Positions 24,731 through 32,377 of a DNA stretch of 42,646 nt are shown here, in pieces (the stretch's first letter is position 1; each line of letters opens with the position of its first letter). The notes below the pieces were generated by a model that worked only from the letters and a program-made list of their open reading frames with translations, searched no databases and had not been told where the DNA came from. The stretch comes from UBA1067 sp050874585 (GTDB lineage Bacteria; Verrucomicrobiota; Kiritimatiellia; RFP12; UBA1067): assembly GCA_050874585.1 (NCBI GenBank), contig JBNMKZ010000016.1:1-42646 (forward strand), read 5' to 3'. Made by a program: the position numbers and the translations under genes.

Positions 24731-26563
24731 GTGAAGATTCACTTTACAGGCATTGGCGGCGTTGGGATGGCGGCTCTCGCCTTCCTCCTCAAGGAGCGCG
24801 GGCACGACGTGTCCGGGTGCGACATTCGGGCAACGCCGCGGACGGAATGGTTGGAGGGGCGGGGCATACCCGTCCTCATCGGCCATTCCGCTGACCATGT
24901 CGCGGTGGTTGACCGCGTGGTGATGACACCCGCCGTTTCGGACGAGAATCCCGAACGCCGCGAGGCCGCCGCACGGGGCATTCTGCGCTATCGCGGTGAA
25001 GTGTTGGCCGAGGTCGTGAGTGCCTGCGATTCGGTTGCAGTCTGCGGTTCTCATGGCAAGACGACGACATCCACTTTCATTGCGAAACTCCTGCTGGCGT
25101 TGGGCGAGCGCGTCGAGTGGGCGATTGGCGGCGAGACGGGTTCCTTCCCCGTCGCTGGACGGGAAGGGCCCGCCGAACGACCCTGCGTCCTGGTTGTGGA
25201 GGCGGACGAGAGCGACGGGACGCTGGCCCTCTACCGGGCGAAGACGCTGGTCGTCACCAACTGCGAGTACGACCATCCCGACCACTTCAAGACGCCCGAG
25301 GCCTATGCGGCCTGCTACGAAACGGCGAAGCGACAGGCGGGAGCTGTCATTGAGAGCGAGACGCTGGAATCGCTGGACTTTGTGGAGGCACTGGACCTTG
25401 CGCCGCACAATCGGCGCAATGCGCGCGCGTCGGTCGAGGTTGCGCGGCGGCGCGGACATTCGCTTGCATCCATTGCGGCGGCGTTGCCATCCGTTGTCGC
25501 CGCCTTGCCGGATCGCCGTTTCCAGAAGTTGCGCGAGGGGGTCTACACCGACTATGCGCATCATCCGACCGAGATGGCGTGCGCGGTCTCAATGGCGCGG
25601 GCGGTCTGCCGTGGCACAGTGCGCGTCCTCTTCCAGCCGCATCGCTATTCGCGCACCAAGGCGTTGCTCGAATCCTTTCCAAAGGCCTTTGCCGGTGCGG
25701 ACGAGGTGGTGTTGTGCCCGACATATGCCGCGTTTGAGCCGCCGATTGAAGGCGGTGACATTGCCGATCTCTACGCCGCGTGTCGGCGGCAGAATGTACC
25801 CGTCAAGCTGGCGCGATCCTGCGAGGAGGCGTGGTGGCACGCGCGGACCGTCTTTCAGGAGGGCGATGTTGTCCTTCTGCTGGGTGCGGGGAGCATCATC
25901 GACCTTGTGCCGCTTGTCCAGTCCTGGGAAACGCCTCCAACGAGGCACATTTGGATAGGTGCCGGGTCGAACACGTGGAAGAGCGACCTCTGCACGGGCG
26001 AGGTCTACGAGCGGACGACCGGTCCGGCCGGCCAGCCCGGCGCAAGTCTCGGCATCCCCTGGATGGCTGGCATCCCCGGGACCGTGGGCGGATGGATTCG
26101 TATGAATGCGGGGGCGTTTGGGCATTCGATTTCGGAGGTAATTGCCCGTGTGAAGGTGGACGGGGTCTGGATTCCGGCTTCTGACTGCGGCTTTTCCTAT
26201 CGTCATTCCGACATCTGCGGTGAGATACAGGATTTCGTCCTCAAGCCGCAGGTCGGCGCGACCAACGAACCGAGCGCGGCGGATTATCGGACGCGGCGGA
26301 AGAAGTTTCCGCCGGGGACGAAGGGGAGCGTCTTCATGAATCCGCCTGGTGACTTTGCGGGGCGGTTGCTGGAGGCGGCTGGCGTCAAGGGCCTGAAGGT
26401 CGGTGGAGCCGAGGTCTGGTCGGAGCACGCGAATGTCATCGTGTCCGGCTCGGGGGCGACGGCATCGGATTTCCTCGCGCTTGCGCGGTTGATGTGGAAT
26501 CGGGTTTACTTTCGTTTCGGCATCTCACTCAAGCCGGAAGTCTGCGGTCTTGTCGTCGGCTGA
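24731..26563 (+). CDS. murC: MurC-MurB fusion with shortened MurB FAD domain
   Basis: A 610-residue bifunctional enzyme for two early steps of cytoplasmic peptidoglycan synthesis. Residues 1-400 are UDP-MurNAc:L-alanine ligase (MurC): H-F-T-G-I-G-G-V-G-M at the start, ATP loop G-S-H-G-K-T (106-111), E-A-D-E-S-D-G, and D-Y-A-H-H-P-T. From about 405 on it is UDP-MurNAc dehydrogenase (MurB): G-A-G-S-N (410-414), G-I-P-G-T-V-G-G (447-454), Arg491 in Y-R-H-S, Ser533 in K-G-S-V-F-M-N-P and Glu603. The reductive chemistry residues are therefore present. However, the usual N-T-F-x-x-G-G-P start of the FAD domain is absent, and only 33 residues separate the two glycine motifs, against roughly 60 in ordinary MurB. 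The GTG start at 24731 fits the promoter spacing and the MurC N-terminus; the upstream in-frame extension overlaps trpB. Confidence 0.9.
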   Translation: MKIHFTGIGGVGMAALAFLLKERGHDVSGCDIRATPRTEWLEGRGIPVLIGHSADHVAVVDRVVMTPAVSDENPERREAAARGILRYRGEVLAEVVSACDSVAVCGSHGKTTTSTFIAKLLLALGERVEWAIGGETGSFPVAGREGPAERPCVLVVEADESDGTLALYRAKTLVVTNCEYDHPDHFKTPEAYAACYETAKRQAGAVIESETLESLDFVEALDLAPHNRRNARASVEVARRRGHSLASIAAALPSVVAALPDRRFQKLREGVYTDYAHHPTEMACAVSMARAVCRGTVRVLFQPHRYSRTKALLESFPKAFAGADEVVLCPTYAAFEPPIEGGDIADLYAACRRQNVPVKLARSCEEAWWHARTVFQEGDVVLLLGAGSIIDLVPLVQSWETPPTRHIWIGAGSNTWKSDLCTGEVYERTTGPAGQPGASLGIPWMAGIPGTVGGWIRMNAGAFGHSISEVIARVKVDGVWIPASDCGFSYRHSDICGEIQDFVLKPQVGATNEPSAADYRTRRKKFPPGTKGSVFMNPPGDFAGRLLEAAGVKGLKVGGAEVWSEHANVIVSGSGATASDFLALARLMWNRVYFRFGISLKPEVCGLVVG

Positions 26564-26583
26564 CAGGGCGACCAGTCCGCGAG

Positions 26584-26612
26584 CCGTCCCGAGCGCGGCA
26601 CTTTTGGGACGG
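26584..26612 (+). other. Hairpin downstream of murC-murB
   Basis: CCGTCCC (26584-26590) and GGGACGG (26606-26612) are perfect 7-bp complements with a 15-base loop, 20 bp after the stop codon. No T-run follows, so it may be a weak or factor-assisted terminator, or an mRNA 3' stabiliser. Confidence 0.4.
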
Positions 26613-26625
26613 GTGAGATGAAATG

Positions 26626-26634
26626 TGATATAAT
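26626..26634 (+). promoter_or_regulatory. Extended -10 box before the small exported protein
   Basis: TGATATAAT. Predicted initiation near 26641 gives a leader of about 65 bases before ATG 26707, with a strong AAAGGAGG ribosome site at 26696-26703. Unlike the two leaderless cases, this unit has a normal leader. Confidence 0.6.
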
Positions 26635-26706
26635 TGTCTCATAATGGTTGGGGCACAACCTGGCAGACGTGTCATGCCGCAACGCGGCAATCAAAAAGGA
26701 GGCAAA

Positions 26707-27234
26707 ATGAAGAAGTCGGGAATGCTGTTTATAGGACTGAGCCTTGTCGGGCTTGGCCTGTTCGCCGCCGGGACGAATGAGGTGAAGGCCGTGGCGCAGG
26801 GCGAGGCCCAGACGGCAAGAAATGAACAGGTTGAGTACATGGCGAAACTCCTGCGGGAGACCAACCTTGGTTGTGATCTAACCAAGGCGGGTGATTTCCG
26901 CGTGACATTCAAGACGGGGGGCGATCGCCTTCAGTTTGTGTACATTAATCCCTATCCGTATAGGTATGAGAATTACAAGGTCTTTCATATTTATTCGGTC
27001 GGCTACTGTGGCCGGCTGACGAAAGCGATGTCCATGGAACTGCTGATGTCCTCATCGCCCATTGGGTATTATCGGGTTCAGCCATGTGCAAATACGCGTG
27101 GTGCGCACGAGGTTCTTGTTGCCGCGCAGGTGCCGGAGGACATCCTTTCAGCCGACCTGAAGTCCGTTTGTGGGCTTGTGGCGAGTCAGGCCGATGCGAT
27201 TGAATGTGAGTGGACCGACGGGGACAAGTATTAG
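26707..27234 (+). CDS. Small exported protein, possibly YbjN-like fold
   Basis: A 175-residue protein with a clean signal peptide (lysines, then a hydrophobic run ending at F-A-A-G). The mature part has a helix, a central block of beta-strands and a closing helix with A-D-A-I-E. The order resembles the YbjN / type-III-chaperone-like fold, in which one helix is followed by paired strands and a second helix. This is a shape impression only; no motif proves it. AAAGGAGG lies four bases upstream of the ATG. It is a single gene followed by about 1 kb of unusual intergenic sequence. Confidence 0.7.
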   Translation: MKKSGMLFIGLSLVGLGLFAAGTNEVKAVAQGEAQTARNEQVEYMAKLLRETNLGCDLTKAGDFRVTFKTGGDRLQFVYINPYPYRYENYKVFHIYSVGYCGRLTKAMSMELLMSSSPIGYYRVQPCANTRGAHEVLVAAQVPEDILSADLKSVCGLVASQADAIECEWTDGDKY

Positions 27235-27296
27235 GCTGAACGGCCCTCTTCGAGGATGTCGGGCGCATAACGCGCATCAAGGTCGCGGCAGAATGA

Positions 27297-27557
27297 CGCG
27301 TCAAGGGGTTTGACGTCTGAGTGTCAATTTTGTTCGGATTTCGGTGTTTTTTGAACCTCCACGTCAAACCCCTTGACGCGATTTTGACGTGTTTTTGACG
27401 CGATTTTGACGCCAAAAACAGGGGATAAGTTAGTGTATCTATATATATAATAAAAAAATATATATATATTATATAAGAGACATCACGCGTCAAGGCGAAA
27501 GCGTGTGTGAGGGGGAATTAGGGCGGACTCGCAGACCCCCTTTGACGCGTTGACGCG
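27297..27557. repeat. Cluster of TTGACGCG octamers (iteron-like)
   Basis: Ten matches to TTGACGYG or close variants lie within 261 bp. Four are direct repeats at 27373, 27384, 27395 and 27406, spaced exactly 11 bp, one helical turn. Two more at 27542 and 27550 are back to back. Inverted copies lie at 27297, 27360 and 27486, and one further direct copy at 27310. CGCGTCAAGGGGTTTGACGT (27297-27316) is perfectly repeated in inverse at 27361-27380. Such phased arrays are typical of initiator or repressor binding. No consensus DnaA boxes or ParB sites were seen. Confidence 0.8.
27440..27476. promoter_or_regulatory. Pure A/T tract beside the octamer cluster
   Basis: Thirty-seven consecutive A/T bases, mostly TA alternation with one A7 run, in a region otherwise above 50 percent GC. 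It lies between the 11-bp-phased octamers and the right-hand ones. It would melt easily and so resembles a DNA-unwinding element. AT-rich bent DNA in a strong promoter region is the alternative. Confidence 0.55.
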
Positions 27558-28037
27558 GCGGATTCGGGGGGGAATTGCCCCACGGAAAGGGGGATGTTTT
27601 CTGCCACTGAACACACAGAATCGGTCTGGCGACCGACACTGAAATTCACTGAAGGTGGGGGAGGCCTTGCGGCCGCACACGAAAGGACGCGAAAGCCCTT
27701 CGGGACACGAAAGTGAGGAGGGTGCTCAACTACGGAAGACGCGGCGGTTTCGTGTCCGGCTTCGCAGGGAGAAAATATCTTCAGGGTGAAAATATTTTTT
27801 GTTTTTGCCCCTCGTCGCGACACTAACTGATATGGAGTGTTGGCAGTGTGCCGCCCTGTGTGCTCCATTCCAAGGAACTCCTCGCCAAGAGGGGCCGCGT
27901 CACGTCGCGGCCTGCGTAGCGCGGCAGTTTGCGGAGCGCACGACAGGTGTTCCAAGTGCGCACGGATTGGTCTTGCCGTGCGTATCCCATCCAGAAAAGA
28001 CCGGGAACTGAAGCGGAAAAGAAGAAAAGGAGGTATC
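27558..28037. other. Gene-poor repeat-containing stretch
   Basis: No gene is supported in this part. It contains three ACRCGAAAG-type repeats (about 27673-27712), two CACTGAA motifs, and the 17-bp tandem repeat at 27765-27798. Open frames run through it on both strands but resemble no family. Confidence 0.5.
27765..27798 (+). repeat. 17-bp tandem direct repeat
   Basis: CAGGGAGAAAATATCTT (27765-27781) is immediately followed by CAGGGTGAAAATATTTT (27782-27798), with two differences. Two adjacent AT-rich copies of this length are compatible with a dimeric regulator site. No open reading frame uses them convincingly. Confidence 0.6.
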
Positions 28038-28256
28038 ATGACACAGATAAAGTCGACTCGCGCGGTCCGTGTCGTCGGAAGTAGAGGGTCGGGGTTTGTC
28101 CTTCACGGCGGAATTGAAGGTCATTCTGCCGCGCCGTTAGAGTGTCTTTCGCGACCAAGCCGCCGCGTGAAAGCCAAGAGGCGGGGTGTTCGGCGTGTCC
28201 CGAGGCCGAAATTATGGTATAATCCCCTTATCTTGAAATTAGACCCCCATTTGTAA
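28038..28256 (+). CDS. Possible small basic protein
   Basis: A 72-codon frame with a very strong ribosome site (AGGAGG at 28028-28033, four bases before the ATG). The product would be rich in Arg and Ser and has no recognised family. Its 3' end contains the TATAAT promoter of the ABC-F gene at 28218, which weakens the case for coding. It may be a degraded gene whose ribosome site survives. Confidence is low. Confidence 0.25.
   Translation: MTQIKSTRAVRVVGSRGSGFVLHGGIEGHSAAPLECLSRPSRRVKAKRRGVRRVPRPKLWYNPLILKLDPHL
28215..28223 (+). promoter_or_regulatory. Extended -10 box of the ABC-F gene
   Basis: TGGTATAAT at 28215-28223. Initiation near 28230 gives a leader of about 45 bases. AAGGA at 28255-28259 is 15 bases from ATG 28275, longer than usual. 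Confidence 0.6.
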
Positions 28257-28274
28257 GGATAAAAGAGCGAAATC

Positions 28275-29879
28275 ATGGCAGGCGAATACCAGTTCAGTTT
28301 GGTGGATGTGACGAAGCAGGTTGGTACGAAAACCATCCTCAAGGATGTGAACCTTTCCTTTTTCTATGGTGCGCATATCGGTGTGATTGGTGGCAATGGC
28401 GCGGGCAAGTCGTCCCTGCTCAAGATTCTTGCGGGGCTTGATACGGACTTGATGGGTACGGTTCAGGTTGCGAAGGGGACGAAGGTTGGCTATCTGCCGC
28501 AGGAGCCGGTGCTGGACGATACGAAGACGGTTGGCGAGGTGGTCGCCGAGGCCATTGCCCCGATCAAGGCAAAGCTTGAGCGTTATGAGGACCTGTGCTG
28601 CAATCTGGACGATCCGAAGGCAGAGGCCGAGATGGCGCGGTTGCAGGATGAAATTGACGCGCACGACTACTGGAATGTTGACTCCCTGGTGGAGCGGTCG
28701 ATGGCGGCGATGCACTGTCCGCCCGCCGATCGCCCGGTCAGTGTGCTGTCGGGCGGTGAACGCCGCCGCGTGGCCATTTGCCGCCTGCTCCTGACCGAGC
28801 CGGACGTGCTCCTGCTCGATGAGCCGACGAACCACCTTGACGCGGAAACCGTGCAGTGGCTTGAGGATTACCTGAAGCCGTTCAAGGGGACGCTGATTGT
28901 CGTGACGCACGACCGCTACTTCCTGTCGGATGTGACGGACTGGATCCTTGAACTTGACCACGGGGTCTGCTATCCCTACAAGGGCAACTATGAGGAATGG
29001 CTGAAGCAGAAGGAGGCCATGCTGGCGCGCGAGGCAAAGGCGGAGAAGTCGCGGCAGAAACTCATCGAGAACGAACTCAAGTGGATTCAGACGAATCCGT
29101 CCGGTCGCCATTCGAAGAGCCAGGCCCGTGTGAAGCGGTATGAGGAACTGCAGAAGCAGGAAGTTTCGACGCGTGAGGACGATCTCGTGATTCGCATTCC
29201 GCCGGGTCCGCGTCTCGGAAATTTGGTCGTGCGGGCCGAGCACGTCAAGATGGCGTTTGGCGACCATGTCCTCTACAACGACCTGAACTTCGATCTGCCG
29301 CGTGGCGGAATTGTGGGCGTCATCGGCCCAAACGGCGCGGGCAAGACGACGCTGTTCAAGTTGATTACGGGACAGCTCAAGCCGGTGTCGGGGACCTTCT
29401 CGGTTGGTGAGACGGTGAAACTGAGCTACGTGGATCAGACGAGGAGCGAACTGAAGGCCGAGGAGACCGTCTATGAGGCCATTACGGGTGGCGGCGAATT
29501 CGTGAACCTCGCCGGAACGACGATGATGAACGGTCGCGCCTACTGCAGTCGCTTCAACTTCCGGGGTGCGGAGCAGCAGAAGAAGGTCGGGGTGCTTTCG
29601 GGTGGTGAACGCAACCGCGTCCATTTGGCGAAACTCCTCACGAGCGGTGGCAACCTGCTTCTGCTCGACGAGCCGACGAATGACCTTGACGTGGCGACGC
29701 TTCGGTCCCTGGAGGAGGGCCTCCAGGATTTCGGCGGATGCGTGATGGTTGTTTCGCATGATCGCTGGTTCCTGGACCGAATCGCCACGCACATACTCGC
29801 CTTTGAGGGCGACGGCAAGACGGTTTGGTTCGAGGGCGGCTATTCCGACTACCACGAGATGATGGCGCGGCGGAAGTAA
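28275..29879 (+). CDS. ettA: ABC-F translational throttle protein EttA
   Basis: A 534-residue soluble protein with two ATPase halves and no membrane segments, as in the ABC-F family. First half: Walker A G-G-N-G-A-G-K-S, signature L-S-G-G-E-R-R-R-V, Walker B L-L-L-D-E-P-T-N-H-L-D. Second half: G-P-N-G-A-G-K-T, L-S-G-G-E-R-N-R-V and L-L-L-D-E-P-T-N-D-L-D. The linker (about 240-290) has the K-Q-K-E, L-K-W-I and K-S-Q-A-R pattern of EttA, which binds the ribosomal E site and slows the first peptide bond when ATP is low. Resistance-type ABC-F proteins differ in this linker, so a housekeeping role is favoured. It has its own promoter, and a small exported protein gene follows 19 bp later. Confidence 0.95.
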   Translation: MAGEYQFSLVDVTKQVGTKTILKDVNLSFFYGAHIGVIGGNGAGKSSLLKILAGLDTDLMGTVQVAKGTKVGYLPQEPVLDDTKTVGEVVAEAIAPIKAKLERYEDLCCNLDDPKAEAEMARLQDEIDAHDYWNVDSLVERSMAAMHCPPADRPVSVLSGGERRRVAICRLLLTEPDVLLLDEPTNHLDAETVQWLEDYLKPFKGTLIVVTHDRYFLSDVTDWILELDHGVCYPYKGNYEEWLKQKEAMLAREAKAEKSRQKLIENELKWIQTNPSGRHSKSQARVKRYEELQKQEVSTREDDLVIRIPPGPRLGNLVVRAEHVKMAFGDHVLYNDLNFDLPRGGIVGVIGPNGAGKTTLFKLITGQLKPVSGTFSVGETVKLSYVDQTRSELKAEETVYEAITGGGEFVNLAGTTMMNGRAYCSRFNFRGAEQQKKVGVLSGGERNRVHLAKLLTSGGNLLLLDEPTNDLDVATLRSLEEGLQDFGGCVMVVSHDRWFLDRIATHILAFEGDGKTVWFEGGYSDYHEMMARRK

Positions 29880-29898
29880 GCGGGGATGCGGACAAGGT

Positions 29899-30711
29899 AT
29901 GAATCTGATTCTTTCATTGTTCTTGGCAAGTTTGGTCGGCTGGACGGGTGTCGACAAGGACGACTATCTTGGCGGGCGAAAGGTCTCGTCGGGCTACTTG
30001 CAGGGCAAGATTGTCCTGGTGAACAAGTTCGGAATGAATGCGGCGAGCCAGGAACAGTTGCCGCGCCTTGAGCAGGTATGGACGAGCTTCAAGCCGAAGC
30101 AGTTCGTGCTCCTTGGAAGCCTTTGCGAGGCGGGGGCGGACGAGGCGGAGGTGAAGAGCCTGCTGAAGGAGAAGGATGTTTCGTATCCCGTCTATCGCGG
30201 GGCGGGGCTCTCGTCGGGCGAGCCGACCTTTGAAGGCCTGCCCTACCTGTATGTCATCGATGCCACGGGGCGCGTGGTCTATCGTGGGCGGGACGAGCGA
30301 TTGGCCGAGGAGGCGGTCGTGCGGGCCATCACCAACCTCGGCGCACCACCGAACCTGAGCTACTGGCAACGGCTCATCGACAGCGAGAAGGACGTCCTGC
30401 CGGGGCGCACCTATCTGCATCTGACGGAGTTCCGCAAGCGATTCCCGAAGGAGGGTGCGGCCTATGACGCGCTCTACAAGGAACTAAAGGGCATCCCTGA
30501 CATTGACAAGTTGTCCAAGCTCGTGGAGTTTGCGCGGCGTGCCCGTGACTACGACCCGAAGGCCAAGCGCCAGAAGTTCAAGATTACGAAGGCAAAGATC
30601 GAAATGACGATGAAGGCCTACGAGTCGCTCAAGAAACATGAAAATCCGAGAGTCGTTCAGGAGGCGAAGAACAGCCTGGCCGACCTTCAGTGGGCGGAAC
30701 GGGCCTTCTAA
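29899..30711 (+). CDS. Exported thioredoxin-fold protein lacking the CxxC site
   Basis: A 270-residue protein with a short hydrophobic N-terminus that looks like a signal peptide. Residues about 25-155 follow the TlpA/AhpC plan: G-K-I-V-L-V-N-K-F, a helix, V-L-L-G-S-L, G-L-P-Y-L-Y-V-I-D-A-T-G-R-V-V-Y. Where redox-active members have W-C-x-x-C, this one reads F-G-M-N-A-A-S, so it cannot be a disulfide exchanger of the normal type. A helical C-terminal part (about 170-270) is added, with repeated Lys-rich helices. Likely roles are binding or chaperoning in the periplasm. It follows ettA closely and precedes the acyl-CoA synthetase gene by 13 bp. Confidence 0.75.
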   Translation: MNLILSLFLASLVGWTGVDKDDYLGGRKVSSGYLQGKIVLVNKFGMNAASQEQLPRLEQVWTSFKPKQFVLLGSLCEAGADEAEVKSLLKEKDVSYPVYRGAGLSSGEPTFEGLPYLYVIDATGRVVYRGRDERLAEEAVVRAITNLGAPPNLSYWQRLIDSEKDVLPGRTYLHLTEFRKRFPKEGAAYDALYKELKGIPDIDKLSKLVEFARRARDYDPKAKRQKFKITKAKIEMTMKAYESLKKHENPRVVQEAKNSLADLQWAERAF

Positions 30712-30724
30712 TGGAGGGGTGAAA

Positions 30725-32377
30725 ATGGACGTGAACAGCATTACTGAGATTCTGGAGCGCAATGCACGTGAATGGCCGAATGACGTGGCGCTTGTGGAGA
30801 TCAATCCACAGGAACTTGAGGCGCGGCATACGACCTGGCGCGAGTATTCGCTGATTGAGTCCTCGCCGATTGAGGCGTTTCGCAGTGAGATTACGTGGGC
30901 GGAATTCGATGAGAAGGCGAACCGCTTTGCGAACCTCCTGCTGGCGCGTGGATTCAAGCGTGGCGACAAGATTGCGATTCTGCTGATGAACTGCCTGGAG
31001 TGGTTGCCAATCTATTTTGGCATTCTGAAGTCCGGATGCCTGGCCGTTCCGCTGAACTTTCGCTATACGGCGGACGAGATTCGCTATTGCCTCGACCTCG
31101 CGGATGCGGCAGCCCTTGTCTTCGGCCCGGAGTTCATTGGGCGTGTTGAGCAGATTAGCGACCGAATGCCGCGTGTGCGGGCGAAGTTCTACGTCGGGGA
31201 CGATTGCCCGAGTTTTGCGGAGAGCTATCGCAACCTTGCTTCCTATTGTTCGGCAAAGGCCCCGACCGTGCCGCTGACTTCTGAGGACGAGGCGGCCATC
31301 TACTTCTCATCGGGCACGACGGGCTTCCCCAAGGCGATTGTTCTGCAGCACCGGTGCCTTGTCCATTCCTGCCGCGTTGAGCAGGCGCATCATGGGCAGA
31401 CGAAGGACGACTGCTTCCTGTGCATTCCGCCGCTCTACCACACGGGGGCGAAAATGCACTGGTTCGGCAGCTTCCTGGTCGGCGGTCGTGCCGTTCTCCT
31501 CAAGGGCGTCAAGCCTGAATGGATTCTTCGGGCCGTTTCGGAGGAACGGTGCACGATTGTGTGGCTGCTGGTTCCGTGGGCGCAGGATATCCTCGATGCG
31601 ATTGAGCGTGGCGAGGTGGACTTGTCGGACTACAAACTCGAACAGTGGCGGCTGATGCACATCGGGGCGCAGCCGGTTCCCCCGGCCTTGATTCGCCGGT
31701 GGAAGAAGGTCTTTCCGCATCACGACTACGACACGAACTACGGACTGTCGGAATCGACGGGGCCTGGTGCCGTCCATCTCGGCATCGAGAACATCGACCA
31801 TGTCGGTGCCATTGGCATTGCGGGTTATGGGTGGCAGACGAAGATTGTGAAATCGGATGGTGTCACGCCCGTCGCACCGGGGGAAGTTGGCGAACTCGCC
31901 TTGAAGGGACCGGGTGTCCTGAAGGAATACTACAAGAACCCGAAGGCGACGGCGGAGATTCTCAAGCCGGACGGTTGGCTGCTGACGGGTGATATGGCCG
32001 AGGAGCGTGAGGGCTTCATCTATCTGGTCGATCGGGCGAAGGATGTCATCATTACGGGTGGAGAGAATCTTTATCCCGTCCAGATAGAGGACTTCCTGCG
32101 GGCGCATCCGGCCATCAAGGATGTCGCCGTCATTGGGCTTCCCGATGCGCGCTTGGGCGAAATTGCCGCTGCCATCATCGCGGTCAAGCCTGGGATGAGC
32201 CTGACGGAGGGTGAGGTGAACGACTTCTGCCTCGATTTGCCGCGCTACAAGCGTCCGCGCAAGATTATCTTTGCAGAAGTGCCGCGCAATCCGACGGGGA
32301 AGATTGAGAAACCGAAACTGCGGCAGATATACGGCGCGGCGGAACTCGTGGCGCGTCAGAATGGAATTACCGTATGA
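30725..32377 (+). CDS. AMP-forming acyl-CoA synthetase-like enzyme
   Basis: A 550-residue member of the ANL adenylating superfamily. Core motifs are present: S-S-G-T-T-G-F-P-K (A3), Y-G-L-S-E-S-T-G (A5), G-W-L-L-T-G-D (A7), D-R-A-K-D-V-I-I-T-G-G-E-N (A8) and P-T-G-K-I with the catalytic lysine (A10). It should activate a carboxylic acid, probably a fatty acid, to its CoA thioester. No carrier domain is fused and there are no NRPS genes nearby. About 25 residues near 35-60 are an insertion relative to compact members. GGAGGGG precedes ATG 30725, while the longer in-frame start at 30638 would overlap the previous gene. It overlaps nnrD by 4 bp. Confidence 0.9.
   Translation: MDVNSITEILERNAREWPNDVALVEINPQELEARHTTWREYSLIESSPIEAFRSEITWAEFDEKANRFANLLLARGFKRGDKIAILLMNCLEWLPIYFGILKSGCLAVPLNFRYTADEIRYCLDLADAAALVFGPEFIGRVEQISDRMPRVRAKFYVGDDCPSFAESYRNLASYCSAKAPTVPLTSEDEAAIYFSSGTTGFPKAIVLQHRCLVHSCRVEQAHHGQTKDDCFLCIPPLYHTGAKMHWFGSFLVGGRAVLLKGVKPEWILRAVSEERCTIVWLLVPWAQDILDAIERGEVDLSDYKLEQWRLMHIGAQPVPPALIRRWKKVFPHHDYDTNYGLSESTGPGAVHLGIENIDHVGAIGIAGYGWQTKIVKSDGVTPVAPGEVGELALKGPGVLKEYYKNPKATAEILKPDGWLLTGDMAEEREGFIYLVDRAKDVIITGGENLYPVQIEDFLRAHPAIKDVAVIGLPDARLGEIAAAIIAVKPGMSLTEGEVNDFCLDLPRYKRPRKIIFAEVPRNPTGKIEKPKLRQIYGAAELVARQNGITV

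Noticed and set aside
27421..27430. DnaA box (reverse of GGGGATAAG)
   Set aside because: It gives TTATCCCCT on the other strand, two mismatches from TTATCCACA, and stands alone, so it does not support a standard oriC.
27297..27557. CRISPR array
   Set aside because: The repeated unit is only 8 bp with 3-bp gaps in the phased part; there are no spacer-length intervals and no cas genes in the window.
28239..29957. A 572-codon open frame on the minus strand
   Set aside because: It is the antisense shadow of ettA, whose two ABC cassettes are unambiguous.
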